Assembly: GCF_023155275.1 (NCBI RefSeq)
Contig: NZ_JALMUV010000045.1
Span: 1-64,000, forward strand
Direction: 5' to 3'
Origin: Streptomyces rhizoryzae
Lineage (GTDB): Bacteria > Actinomycetota > Actinomycetes > Streptomycetales > Streptomycetaceae
DNA: 64,000 bases
The notes under the pieces are model-generated. The model was not told the origin of the DNA, made no database searches, and was given only the letters and a program-made list of their open reading frames with translations. Position numbers and translations under genes: made by a program. Every line of letters begins with the position of its first letter. The first letter of the stretch is position 1. This document shows positions 18,154 to 25,609 of the stretch, piece after piece.

Positions 18154-18210
18154 CGGCGTCCGTCATTCACGGTTCGTCGTCCGTTGTTCACGGTCGGGTT
18201 CGGCATCTGG

Positions 18211-19443
18211 TCAGTGACGCTGCTGGGAGAGGTGGAAGACGTCCGCGGCGATGCGGGCGGCGGCCTGCCTGGTCGGGTGGGCGACCAACTCGGTCCGTAT
18301 CCGGCCGCCGGCTGCCAAGTGCCGGTCATACGGCAGCACCTGCACGCTCACTCCGGTGGACCTGAGCCTCTCGGTGGCCTCGCCGAGGTCGATCCCCGAC
18401 CGGGGCATCAACTCGGTGAGCACGACGACGGTGCCGGCGATCACGTGCCGGGGTAGCCCCCGCATCCACTGGAGCACCGCATACGTGCTGGAGATGCCCT
18501 CCGGCGTGGCCGGCGTGGCCAGCACGCGACCGTGGGCGGCGTTGAGCGCTACCCGGGCGACCTCGGCGGGCAGCGTCTCGCAGTCGATGACCATCACCCC
18601 GAAGTACCGCCGCAGCGCCACCACGGCCCGCTCGTATGCCCGGCTGTCCAGCATCGCGCCGACCTGGCCCAGGCTCGCGGGCAGCAGCCAGGCGTTGTGG
18701 GGGAGTTGGACGAGGTAGCCGGTGACGTCGAGCAGCGTCATGTCCGGCGTGACGATGTCCGCGATATCGCTCGTCGTCCAGCGCCGCGACGGGGCACCGA
18801 GCCGCAGCGGCAACGAGCCCAGCGCCGGATCCGCCTCCAGCAGGAGGACCGGATCCTGCCGGTAGTGCGCGAATGTCGTACCGAGCAGCGCGGCGACGGT
18901 CGTCTTGCCCGAGCCGCCCCGGATGGACGTCACAGCGATCTGCCGACCCGTCGTCACCGGCTGCTGAAGCACCCCGGCGGTCCGGGTGACCGCGGCGACC
19001 TCGCGTGCGGCCGACGAGGACACGGTGCGGCGCAGGGCGCGTGCGGCCCGCGCGGCGAAGGACTCGCCGTGCCGCGGCTTGCGCCGTACTGCTCCGGCCA
19101 GTTCCTCGTCCCTCACGGGCAGTGAGCCGGAGGCGCCGCCCGGTTGGGGACTCGCGGGGTGCGCCGCCGGGGCTTGCTGCTTCTGCTCCCGGTACGGATG
19201 GTTGCCCTGCTGCGACCAACCGTCCTGCCGGGCCGCCTGCTGCTCCTGCCCCGGATACGGGGAGGCGGCCGGCAGGGGCATCCCCCCACCCACGGCAGCC
19301 GGGGTCGGGGAGCCTGGTACGGACGGGCCCGCACCGGGCGCGGACGCCTGGTGCGCGCCCCCGCCGGGGCCCTGCGCACCCCGCTGAGCGCCGCCTCTCA
19401 GGTCGCGCAGCACCTCACCCTGCCAGCTGTCTCCGTTCGGCAT
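18211..19443 (-). CDS. MinD/ParA-like ATPase of the type VII locus
   Basis: A 410-residue protein. The first 105 residues are Pro/Gln/Gly-rich and disordered. A P-loop ATPase domain starts near residue 160 with SIRGGSGKTTVAALLGTTFA, then LLEADPALGSLPLRLG, VMVIDCETLPAEV and a C-terminal VLPYDRHLAAGGRI. This is the layout of EspI-type proteins: low-complexity head plus MinD-like domain. The deviant Walker A has Arg where MinD usually has the signature Lys (RGGSGKT rather than KGGxGKT), although the second Lys is intact. It may control secretion activity in response to ATP, or place the apparatus. It lies between eccD and eccC. Confidence 0.85.
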   Translation of the reverse strand: MPNGDSWQGEVLRDLRGGAQRGAQGPGGGAHQASAPGAGPSVPGSPTPAAVGGGMPLPAASPYPGQEQQAARQDGWSQQGNHPYREQKQQAPAAHPASPQPGGASGSLPVRDEELAGAVRRKPRHGESFAARAARALRRTVSSSAAREVAAVTRTAGVLQQPVTTGRQIAVTSIRGGSGKTTVAALLGTTFAHYRQDPVLLLEADPALGSLPLRLGAPSRRWTTSDIADIVTPDMTLLDVTGYLVQLPHNAWLLPASLGQVGAMLDSRAYERAVVALRRYFGVMVIDCETLPAEVARVALNAAHGRVLATPATPEGISSTYAVLQWMRGLPRHVIAGTVVVLTELMPRSGIDLGEATERLRSTGVSVQVLPYDRHLAAGGRIRTELVAHPTRQAAARIAADVFHLSQQRH

Positions 19444-19495
19444 ACCTGCCCTTCACCCCACCCCGCTGCCCCGCCCGGAGCGCCTGCACATCGAC

Positions 19496-20851
19496 TCAGA
19501 ACTGGTTGAGCAGCTGCCCGTACACACCGAACACACCGAACGCGAGCGGGAAGAGCCCCACCATGCCCACGGATTCGACCAGGTCGGCCACGCGCCGCAG
19601 CCGCACCTGCACATGCTCGGGCACCTGCACCGCCAACACGACCAGCGGCAGCACCGCAGCCGCACCCAGCACAGCGAGCGGCCCGGCACCCGCCGCGTGC
19701 TCCCGCCACACCACCACAAGGCGCACGAGGAGACACGATGCGGCGACCAGGAGTGTCACCACCTCGGCGACCAGCGGGAAGGCACGCGCCCTCGACACGA
19801 GCACCACCACGACGAGCGACACCAGCAACACGGCCCACACGGTCGGGCTTTCGGCCAGGGTGAGCAACCAGCCGGCGGCAGCCGCAGAAACCGCCGTGAC
19901 GACCGTTGACAGCACCAGACCACGGTGCGTCGCCGCCAGCGCGGTACCCACCTGGTGGCGGCTGACCGAGACCCCACCCGAGCGGCGATCGTCGAGCGCG
20001 GTCAGCCCCGACGCCATCAACGCAAGCCGCGGCAGCACGCCGAGCAGCACCAGGGAGAACACGGCCATGACGGCGCCGAGCCGGGCCGGATCGCCCTGGA
20101 CAGCGGCGGCCACCTCCCAGACGACGGCGACCACGGCAGCCGTCACGGCGCCCACGAGCCCACCTTTGCCCAGCGGCGAGAAGCAACCAAGGCACCCGAG
20201 CGTCAGCACCAGCACACCCGCAACGCCGGCAAGCCGCGCCGACCCTGGCCAGGCGTACGCGTCAGCGGCCGTCCACGCCGTGAGAACGCCAAGTCCGCCG
20301 GAGGCGAGCAGGAGCGCGGTCGTCAGTCCACGGTTCCCCTGACCGATCTTGGCGACGAGCACCCCGGCCACCAGGAGTACGAGCGCGAGGGACGAGCAAG
20401 GACCGACGAGGGAGTCGAGCGCGAACTCCCGGCGGGCGAGCAGCGCGGCAATCACCGTGAAGGCGACCGACGCCGCGCCCGCGCTGGCCCGGCGCGCGGC
20501 CGGCCGCCAGCGCCACGCCCGGAGGTCGAGGTCGTCAGCCACCTGGTCGGTGACGTCGTGCACCACCGGGGCGGGCGGCGCGGAGTGCGTCCTGACGAGC
20601 CGGAGCACGGCACCGTCGACGATCCCGGCCGACGCCAGCGTGCTGTCGTGCGGCAGAACGGAGCCGTCAGACGTAATCAACTGCCGCGTCATCGGTCCCG
20701 ACCCGGGCCGGTCGCCCAACAATTGCAGGATGTCGGGAAGCAATTGCCCGATGGGAGTGTCGGAAAGCAGGACGATGTCAGCCCGGCGCCGCTCGCCGAC
20801 CAAGGTCACTCGACTCAGTTGCGCCCGGGAAGTCGTTGCTCTGCTCACCAC
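19496..20851 (-). CDS. eccD: type VII secretion integral membrane protein EccD
   Basis: A 451-residue protein. Residues 12-90 form a ubiquitin/YukD-like domain (VTLVGERRRADIVLLSD through GAVLRLVRT). About ten to eleven hydrophobic helices follow from residue 125 to the end, for example VAFTVIAALLARREF, AVLLVSLVVVVLVSRA and VLPLVVLAVQV. EccD lines the inner-membrane pore of the ESX channel. The start is GTG at 20851, with a second GTG directly after it, so either is possible. It is followed by the MinD-like gene after 52 bases. Confidence 0.92.
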   Translation of the reverse strand: MVSRATTSRAQLSRVTLVGERRRADIVLLSDTPIGQLLPDILQLLGDRPGSGPMTRQLITSDGSVLPHDSTLASAGIVDGAVLRLVRTHSAPPAPVVHDVTDQVADDLDLRAWRWRPAARRASAGAASVAFTVIAALLARREFALDSLVGPCSSLALVLLVAGVLVAKIGQGNRGLTTALLLASGGLGVLTAWTAADAYAWPGSARLAGVAGVLVLTLGCLGCFSPLGKGGLVGAVTAAVVAVVWEVAAAVQGDPARLGAVMAVFSLVLLGVLPRLALMASGLTALDDRRSGGVSVSRHQVGTALAATHRGLVLSTVVTAVSAAAAGWLLTLAESPTVWAVLLVSLVVVVLVSRARAFPLVAEVVTLLVAASCLLVRLVVVWREHAAGAGPLAVLGAAAVLPLVVLAVQVPEHVQVRLRRVADLVESVGMVGLFPLAFGVFGVYGQLLNQF

Positions 20852-21015
20852 TTACGTGAACCTATCATCGCGACGCTGAGAGCACTCAGGCCAACCGCAG
20901 ACGCCCGTCCTGCATGTGCCTCCCCGGCACCGCTTCAGAGAGCCGTCCTCTGGGTACGGGATGCAGTCCGCGTATGTCTGGGAGTGCTGCAAAAGATTCC
21001 CGCATCTGCGGACTT

Positions 21016-21294
21016 CTAGGGTTTCGCTGGCTTCGTCGACGGCTCGTACTGCTGCACCTGGTGCTGCTGCTTGTCCTGCTCGACCTTCTGCTTCGCCAGC
21101 GTGTGCTGAAGGAAGGACCACCCGACGCACCCCGCGCACAGGACGGCCGTGATGGCGATCCCCGCGAACACCTTCCCGAGCCGCTCGTCCGCCGTGCGAC
21201 GCCCCCGCTGCACACCGAACAACAAGGCGTCCCGCATCCTGCGCCGGCGTACCGCCACCGACTCCAGCAACTGACTGTCGTCATCCCGTGCCAT
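21016..21294 (-). CDS. small single-pass membrane protein of the type VII locus
   Basis: A 92-residue protein: charged head (MARDDDSQLLESVAVRRRRMRDALL...), one membrane helix near 44-64 (FAGIAITAVLCAGCVGWSFL), then a Gln/Lys-rich tail (KQKVEQDKQQHQVQQYEP). A short basic head, one helix and an external part recall the N-terminus of EccB, but the large periplasmic domain is missing. The start is ATG 21294 with GAGG close upstream; in-frame extension to 21402 is unlikely. It lies first in the unit, 164 bases before eccD. Its function is unknown, perhaps a structural accessory of the channel. Confidence 0.65.
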   Translation of the reverse strand: MARDDDSQLLESVAVRRRRMRDALLFGVQRGRRTADERLGKVFAGIAITAVLCAGCVGWSFLQHTLAKQKVEQDKQQHQVQQYEPSTKPAKP

Positions 21295-21862
21295 TTCCTC
21301 GACCGTCGCCTCTCGTCCGCCGCTGCACCTACGCTCGTTGATCCCTTGGTCGCCGGCGACAACGTGCCAGCCACCGTGAGGCCCTCCGAACCTGCCCCTC
21401 ACCCCCAGACCGGTACTCGGCCGCTCGAAGGACGCCAGTTCGGTCCGGGCATCGTGCCCCTGAGGGAGTCCTCAGGTGAGAGGACGCACTGCTGCCGCCG
21501 TCCATCGCCCGCCCGATGCAGTGCTCGGAACGCAGGTCAGGACGCTCCACAACGGGGACATGCCAGGGATTTTTCAGGGACTTTCAGCTCTGTCCCAGGG
21601 ATTTTCCCGGGACTTTTCGCTGAGTGAGCGGGAAAGGCCCCGACAGCCCTGAAAGATGCAAAGCCCCAGGTCAGGGCCGGTTTTCCGGTCGTCGATGAGC
21701 CTCGCCGGGTCGTTTCCCTGGGGAGACCACGGGGACCGGGCGCGCCTGCGTGGGCGAGGGGCTGACCGGGCCTCGAAAGCCACCCGGCCGCAGCGCCGCC
21801 GCTGGCGCTGCCCGAGTGAACTCACCCTGGAACAGCGCCAGTGGGCGACGTCACCGTACTCC
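21295..21862. other. 568-base gap at the edge of the type VII island, with direct repeats
   Basis: No gene-like frame is present. Two imperfect direct repeats, CAGGGATTTTTCAGGGACTTT (21564-21584) and a similar unit at 21596-21617, are unusually T-rich for this genome. An inverted partner CCCTGAA lies near 21647. A short GGCCGGTTTTCCGGTC-like inverted repeat follows near 21675. The gap should contain the promoter of the type VII unit and ends just before the dehydrogenase stop. It may also be the accessory/core boundary. Confidence 0.45.
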
Positions 21863-22732
21863 CTAGTACGAGTAGAAGCCGGATCCGCTCTTCCGCCCGA
21901 GTCGCCCCGCGTCCACCATCCGCGCGAGCAGCGGCGGCGCGGCGTACAGCGGCTCCTTGTACTCCTCGTACATGGAGGCGGCGACCGAGGCGACGGTGTC
22001 GAGGCCGATCAGGTCGGAGAGCTTGAGCGGGCCCATGGGGTGGGCGCAGCCCAGTTCCATGCCGTTGTCGATGTCCTCGCGGCTGGCCATGCCCGACTCG
22101 AACATCCGGATCGCGGAGAGCAGGTACGGGATGAGCAGGGCGTTGACCACGAAGCCGGAGCGGTCCTGGGCGCGGATGGCGTGCTTGCCCAGGACGTCCT
22201 GGGTCAGGGCCTCGGCGCGCTTGAGGGTCTCCTCGGCGGTGGTCAGTGCGGGGATCAGCTCGACCAGCTTCTGCACCGGCGCGGGGTTGAAGAAGTGGAT
22301 GCCGATGACCTGGTCGGGGCGGGAGGTCGCGACCGCCAGCTTGACCAGCGGGATGGACGAGGTGTTGGACGCCAGGATCGCGTCCGGGCGGACCACCACC
22401 TGGTCGAGCACCTGGAAGATCTCCGTCTTCACCTGCTCGTTCTCCACCACGGCCTCGATGACGAGGTCGCGGTCGGCGAACTCGCCGAGGTCGGTGGTGA
22501 AGCTGAGCCGGCCGAGCGTCGCGTCGCGTTCGGCCACCGTGATCTTGCCGCGTTCGGCGGCCTTCTCTAGCGAGTTGGTCAGCCGGGTGCGCCCCAGCTC
22601 CAGTGCCTCGCCGGTGGTCTCCGCGACCTTGACGTCCAGGCCGGCGCGGGCGCACACCTCGGCAATGCCGGCGCCCATCTGGCCACAGCCGACCACTCCG
22701 ACGCGTGCAATGTCGGCGAATGAGTCCGTCAC
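21863..22732 (-). CDS. 3-hydroxybutyryl-CoA (3-hydroxyacyl-CoA) dehydrogenase
   Basis: A 289-residue NAD(P)-dependent dehydrogenase that interconverts 3-hydroxyacyl-CoA and 3-ketoacyl-CoA. The Rossmann motif VGVVGCGQMGAGIAEV is near residue 10. The catalytic segment NTSSIPLVKLA and the HFFNPAPVQKLVELI motif contain the active-site Ser and His. The C-terminal domain has a DRSGFVVNALLIPYL segment, and the tail ends GRKSGSGFYSY. Length and motifs fit the monofunctional family. The start is GTG 22732 with GAAAGG six bases upstream; longer frames add Arg/Pro-rich sequence. It stands alone on this strand and is divergent from the glycosidase-like gene. Likely role: short-chain fatty acid or butyryl-CoA metabolism. 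Confidence 0.92.
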   Translation of the reverse strand: MTDSFADIARVGVVGCGQMGAGIAEVCARAGLDVKVAETTGEALELGRTRLTNSLEKAAERGKITVAERDATLGRLSFTTDLGEFADRDLVIEAVVENEQVKTEIFQVLDQVVVRPDAILASNTSSIPLVKLAVATSRPDQVIGIHFFNPAPVQKLVELIPALTTAEETLKRAEALTQDVLGKHAIRAQDRSGFVVNALLIPYLLSAIRMFESGMASREDIDNGMELGCAHPMGPLKLSDLIGLDTVASVAASMYEEYKEPLYAAPPLLARMVDAGRLGRKSGSGFYSY

Positions 22733-22892
22733 CTCGTGCCTTTCGCTGATCTTCGGGACCGGCGGTACGCCGTAAGGGTCCGACGCCCGCCTCGCCCCCG
22801 ACGTTACTCCGCGAGGTGCTGGGAGGACGGCCCCGGGGCGGGCATTCTGAGCCTGCCAGATGGGACGAAACGGACGAGATGGGGGCTTTTTG

Positions 22893-24110
22893 ATGCGAGG
22901 GATCACACGCCGCGGGTTCGCCGCGGCGGCGGTGGGGGCGGCCTCCTGGCTGCTGGGCGCGGGTGCCGGACCCGGCCGGGGCGCCCCCCGCCGGGAGATG
23001 CGCGGGATGTGGCTGGCGACGGTGGCCAACCTGGACTGGCCGTCCCGGCCCGGGCTGGAGCCGGACGTCCAGCGCCAGGAGCTGACCCGCCTGCTGGACA
23101 CCGCGGTCCGGCGGCGGCTGAACACGGTCTTCTTCCAGGCCCGGCCGAGCGCGGACGCGCTGTGGCCGTCACCGTACGAGCCGTGGGCGCAGTACCTCAC
23201 CGGCACCCAGGGCCGCGACCCGGGCTGGGACCCGCTGGACTTCGCGGTCCGCGAGGCGCACCGGCGCGGCCTGGAACTGCACGCGTGGTTCAACCCGTAC
23301 CGGGTCGCCAACCACGCCGACCCCGGCCGGCTCTCCGCCGGCCACCCGGCCCGCCGCCACCCGTCCTGGGTGGTGCCCTACGGCGGCAAGCTCTACTACA
23401 ACCCCGGACTGCCGGAGGTCCGGCGCTTCGTGCAGGACGCGATGATGGACGCGGTGCACCGCTACCCCGTCGACGGGGTGCACTTCGACGACTACTTCTA
23501 CCCGTACCCGGCCGCCGGCCAGACCTTCCGCGACGACGCGGCGTTCGAGGCGTACGGCGGCGGCTTCGACCGCCGCGCGGACTGGCGGCGGGACAACACC
23601 GACCGGCTGGTCCGCGAGATGGCCGAGCGGATCGCCGCGACCGGCCGGCGGGTGCGCTTCGGCGTCAGCCCGTTCGCGGTCTGGCGCAACAGCGGCACCG
23701 ACCCGCGCGGCTCCCGGACCGAGGCCGGCGTGCAGACCTACGACGACCTCTACGCCGACACCCGGCGCTGGGTGCGGGAGGGCTGGCTCGACTACATCGT
23801 GCCGCAGGTCTACTGGCCGCTCGGCTTCACCGCCGCCGACTACGCCGAACTGGTGCCCTGGTGGGCCCGCACCGTGTCCGGGACCCGGGTGGAGCTCTAC
23901 ATCGGCGAGGCGCTCTACAAGGCGGGCCGGACGGCGCAGCCGGCGGCCTGGCGGGACCCGGCCGAACTCTCCCGCCACCTGGCCTTCGCCCGCCGCCACC
24001 CGGAGGTCGGCGGGCACGTGTACTTCTCGGCCAAGGACGTGGTGCGCGACCCGCTGGGCGCGCTGCGGCGGGCCGCCGAGGACCACTACGGGGCCGCGGC
24101 CCGGCCGTGA
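22893..24110 (+). CDS. Tat-exported GHL10/DUF187-type glycoside hydrolase-like protein
   Basis: A 405-residue secreted protein. The N-terminus MRGITRRGFAAAAVGAASWL is a twin-arginine signal. The mature part begins near EMRGMWLATVANLDWPS, the opening of the GHL10 (DUF187) TIM-barrel family. Further landmarks are FQARPSADALWPS, HAWFNPYRV, PVDGVHFDDYFYPYP with acidic residues at the expected strand end, and DYIVPQVYWPLGF. It probably acts on a cell-wall or extracellular glycan, but the substrate is unknown. The start is ATG 22893; an ATG at 22860 would put extra residues before the Tat motif. A strong hairpin follows the stop. Confidence 0.88.
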   Translation: MRGITRRGFAAAAVGAASWLLGAGAGPGRGAPRREMRGMWLATVANLDWPSRPGLEPDVQRQELTRLLDTAVRRRLNTVFFQARPSADALWPSPYEPWAQYLTGTQGRDPGWDPLDFAVREAHRRGLELHAWFNPYRVANHADPGRLSAGHPARRHPSWVVPYGGKLYYNPGLPEVRRFVQDAMMDAVHRYPVDGVHFDDYFYPYPAAGQTFRDDAAFEAYGGGFDRRADWRRDNTDRLVREMAERIAATGRRVRFGVSPFAVWRNSGTDPRGSRTEAGVQTYDDLYADTRRWVREGWLDYIVPQVYWPLGFTAADYAELVPWWARTVSGTRVELYIGEALYKAGRTAQPAAWRDPAELSRHLAFARRHPEVGGHVYFSAKDVVRDPLGALRRAAEDHYGAAARP

Positions 24111-24120
24111 CCCCGCGCAC

Positions 24121-24157
24121 GGCGGCGGTGGCGGACGCGGGATCCGCCACCGCCGCC
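24121..24157. terminator. bidirectional terminator
   Basis: Perfect 15-bp stem, GGCGGCGGTGGCGGA at 24121-24135 with its complement at 24143-24157 and a 7-base loop, between the converging glycosidase-like and DUF1918 genes. Confidence 0.85.
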
Positions 24158-24164
24158 GGACGCG

Positions 24165-24374
24165 CTAGCGGATGGTGTGGGGTTCGGTGCTCCGGGCGTG
24201 CTGGACGACGCAGTCCGGGCCGGGCCACATGATCGTTTCGTGGCCGTCCTCGGCGCGGACGCGGAAGGGCGGTTCGCCGTTCGTCCCCAGCACTTCCACG
24301 ATCTCGACGACGTGGTCGCCATGGCCGACGGTCCTGCCGTGCACCAGCAGCCGGTCGCCCGTCTTCGCGTGCAT
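24165..24374 (-). CDS. DUF1918 domain protein
   Basis: A 69-residue protein made entirely of a DUF1918 domain: MHAKTGDRLLVHGRTVGHGD, then VVEIVEVLGTNGEPPFRVR and ETIMWPGPDCVV, a small beta-barrel pattern. This is a common actinobacterial small protein of unknown function, presumably cytoplasmic. The start is ATG 24374, with GGAGGAG about five bases upstream. It converges on the glycosidase-like gene. Confidence 0.88.
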   Translation of the reverse strand: MHAKTGDRLLVHGRTVGHGDHVVEIVEVLGTNGEPPFRVRAEDGHETIMWPGPDCVVQHARSTEPHTIR

Positions 24375-24630
24375 CTGGGCTCCTCCCGCCTGGGGTGGCC
24401 GCCGACCGGAGCGCCCGGCGCGCACGGCGGCCGGGCGGGGGGACGGCCAACGGATTGCGGGCCGGGAACGGCCCGGACGGCACTACCTGCCATCGCTGGC
24501 CAGTCTAGGTCCGGGGGCCGGGCCCGCGCCCGGCGAGCCGGGCCGGGCCGGGCGGACGGCGGGGCTCCGAGGGCGTCCCCCCAGGCCGCGGCCCGGGCCC
24601 GCGCCCGAGGCCCCCGGTCCGGCCGAGGGC

Positions 24631-25602
24631 TCAGCTGCGGGCCCGCTGGGTGACCACGATGCAGGCCAGGACCGCCAGCGCGGTCAGCGGGGCGGCCGGC
24701 GGCAGGTGCTCGCCGAGCAGTACCACCGACCAGACCAGCGTCAGCAGCGGCTGGGCCAGCTGGATCTGGCTGGCGCGGGAGACGCCGATGACGGCCATGC
24801 CGCGGTACCAGACCACCATGCCCGCGAACGTCGAACCGGCCGCCAGCCACAGCAGCCCGGCCACCGCCCGGCCGGTGACGTGCAGCGGCTCGGCGGCCAG
24901 CGCCCACACCGCGCCCGGCACGGTCACCGGCAGCGCCAGCAGCAGCGCCCAGCCGATGACGTGCCAGCCCGGCATGTGGCGGGCCAGCCGGCCGCCCTCG
25001 GTGTAGCCGGCCGCGCACACCAGCAGCGCGCCGAAGAGGTAGAGGTCGCCGAGGTTCGGCGCCCCGCCGCTCTGCTGGACCGCGAAGGCCAGGACGGCCG
25101 CGGCACCGGCCAGCGCGGCGATCCAGAACGCCCGGGAGGGCCGGGACCCGGTGCGCAGCGCCGAGCCGGCGGCGGTGGCCAGCGGCAGCAAACCGATGAC
25201 CACGGCGGCGTGCGAGGTGGAGGAGGTCTTCAGTGCCAGCGTGGTCAGCAGCGGGAAGCCGAGCACCACCCCGCCGGCGACGACCGCGATACCGGGCCAG
25301 TCGCGGCGGTCGGGCAGCCGCGCCCGGCTGGCCGCCAGGCACCCGCCGGCCAGTGCCGCGGCCAGCACGCTGCGCAGCATCACCACCGTCCAGGGGCCCA
25401 TACCGGTCAGCGCCCAGGCCGTGCCGGGGAAGGTCAGCGAGAAGGACGCGACGCCCAGGACGGCGAGCAGCACGCCGTACCCGGCCGGCCGGGCCGCGGG
25501 CGCCGCGGCCTGCGGTGCCCCGGCGGCCTGCGGTGCCTCCGGGGTCTGCGGTGCGGTGACCGCTATCGAACTCGGGCCAGTAGCGCTATTGTCTGTACTC
25601 AT
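24631..25602 (-). CDS. EamA/DMT-family transporter
   Basis: A 323-residue membrane protein of the drug/metabolite transporter superfamily. After a disordered Ala/Pro head (residues 1-45), about ten hydrophobic helices form two EamA repeats; the second ends in SRASQIQLAQPLLTLVWSVVLLGE, the family signature. It probably exports an amino acid or related metabolite. The start is the ATG at 25602, whose codon overlaps the start codon of the divergent MocR regulator. There is no Shine-Dalgarno, so the mRNA is probably leaderless. The pairing with a MocR regulator suggests that the regulator controls this exporter. Confidence 0.9.
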   Translation of the reverse strand: MSTDNSATGPSSIAVTAPQTPEAPQAAGAPQAAAPAARPAGYGVLLAVLGVASFSLTFPGTAWALTGMGPWTVVMLRSVLAAALAGGCLAASRARLPDRRDWPGIAVVAGGVVLGFPLLTTLALKTSSTSHAAVVIGLLPLATAAGSALRTGSRPSRAFWIAALAGAAAVLAFAVQQSGGAPNLGDLYLFGALLVCAAGYTEGGRLARHMPGWHVIGWALLLALPVTVPGAVWALAAEPLHVTGRAVAGLLWLAAGSTFAGMVVWYRGMAVIGVSRASQIQLAQPLLTLVWSVVLLGEHLPPAAPLTALAVLACIVVTQRARS

Positions 25603-25609
25603 GCATGAG
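25598..25609. promoter_or_regulatory. 12-bp palindrome covering both divergent start codons
   Basis: CTCATGCATGAG is a perfect palindrome. The EamA start (CAT at 25600-25602 on the plus strand) and the MocR start (ATG at 25601-25603) both lie inside it. A TATTGT -10-like box at 25587-25592 places the MocR transcript start at about its ATG. It is a natural candidate operator. Confidence 0.55.

Noticed and set aside
13279..18456. 1725-codon open frame antisense to eccC
   Set aside because: It is a by-product of high GC in the third position of eccC; the translation is Gly/Arg/Val-rich without domains.
20852..21139. Cys-containing 95-codon minus-strand frame before eccD
   Set aside because: Overlaps the membrane-protein gene in another frame, without Shine-Dalgarno or family resemblance.
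22733..23311. Extension of the acyl-CoA dehydrogenase gene to 23311
   Set aside because: Antisense to the GHL10 gene and Arg/Pro/Ser-rich; the GTG at 22732 gives the family start.
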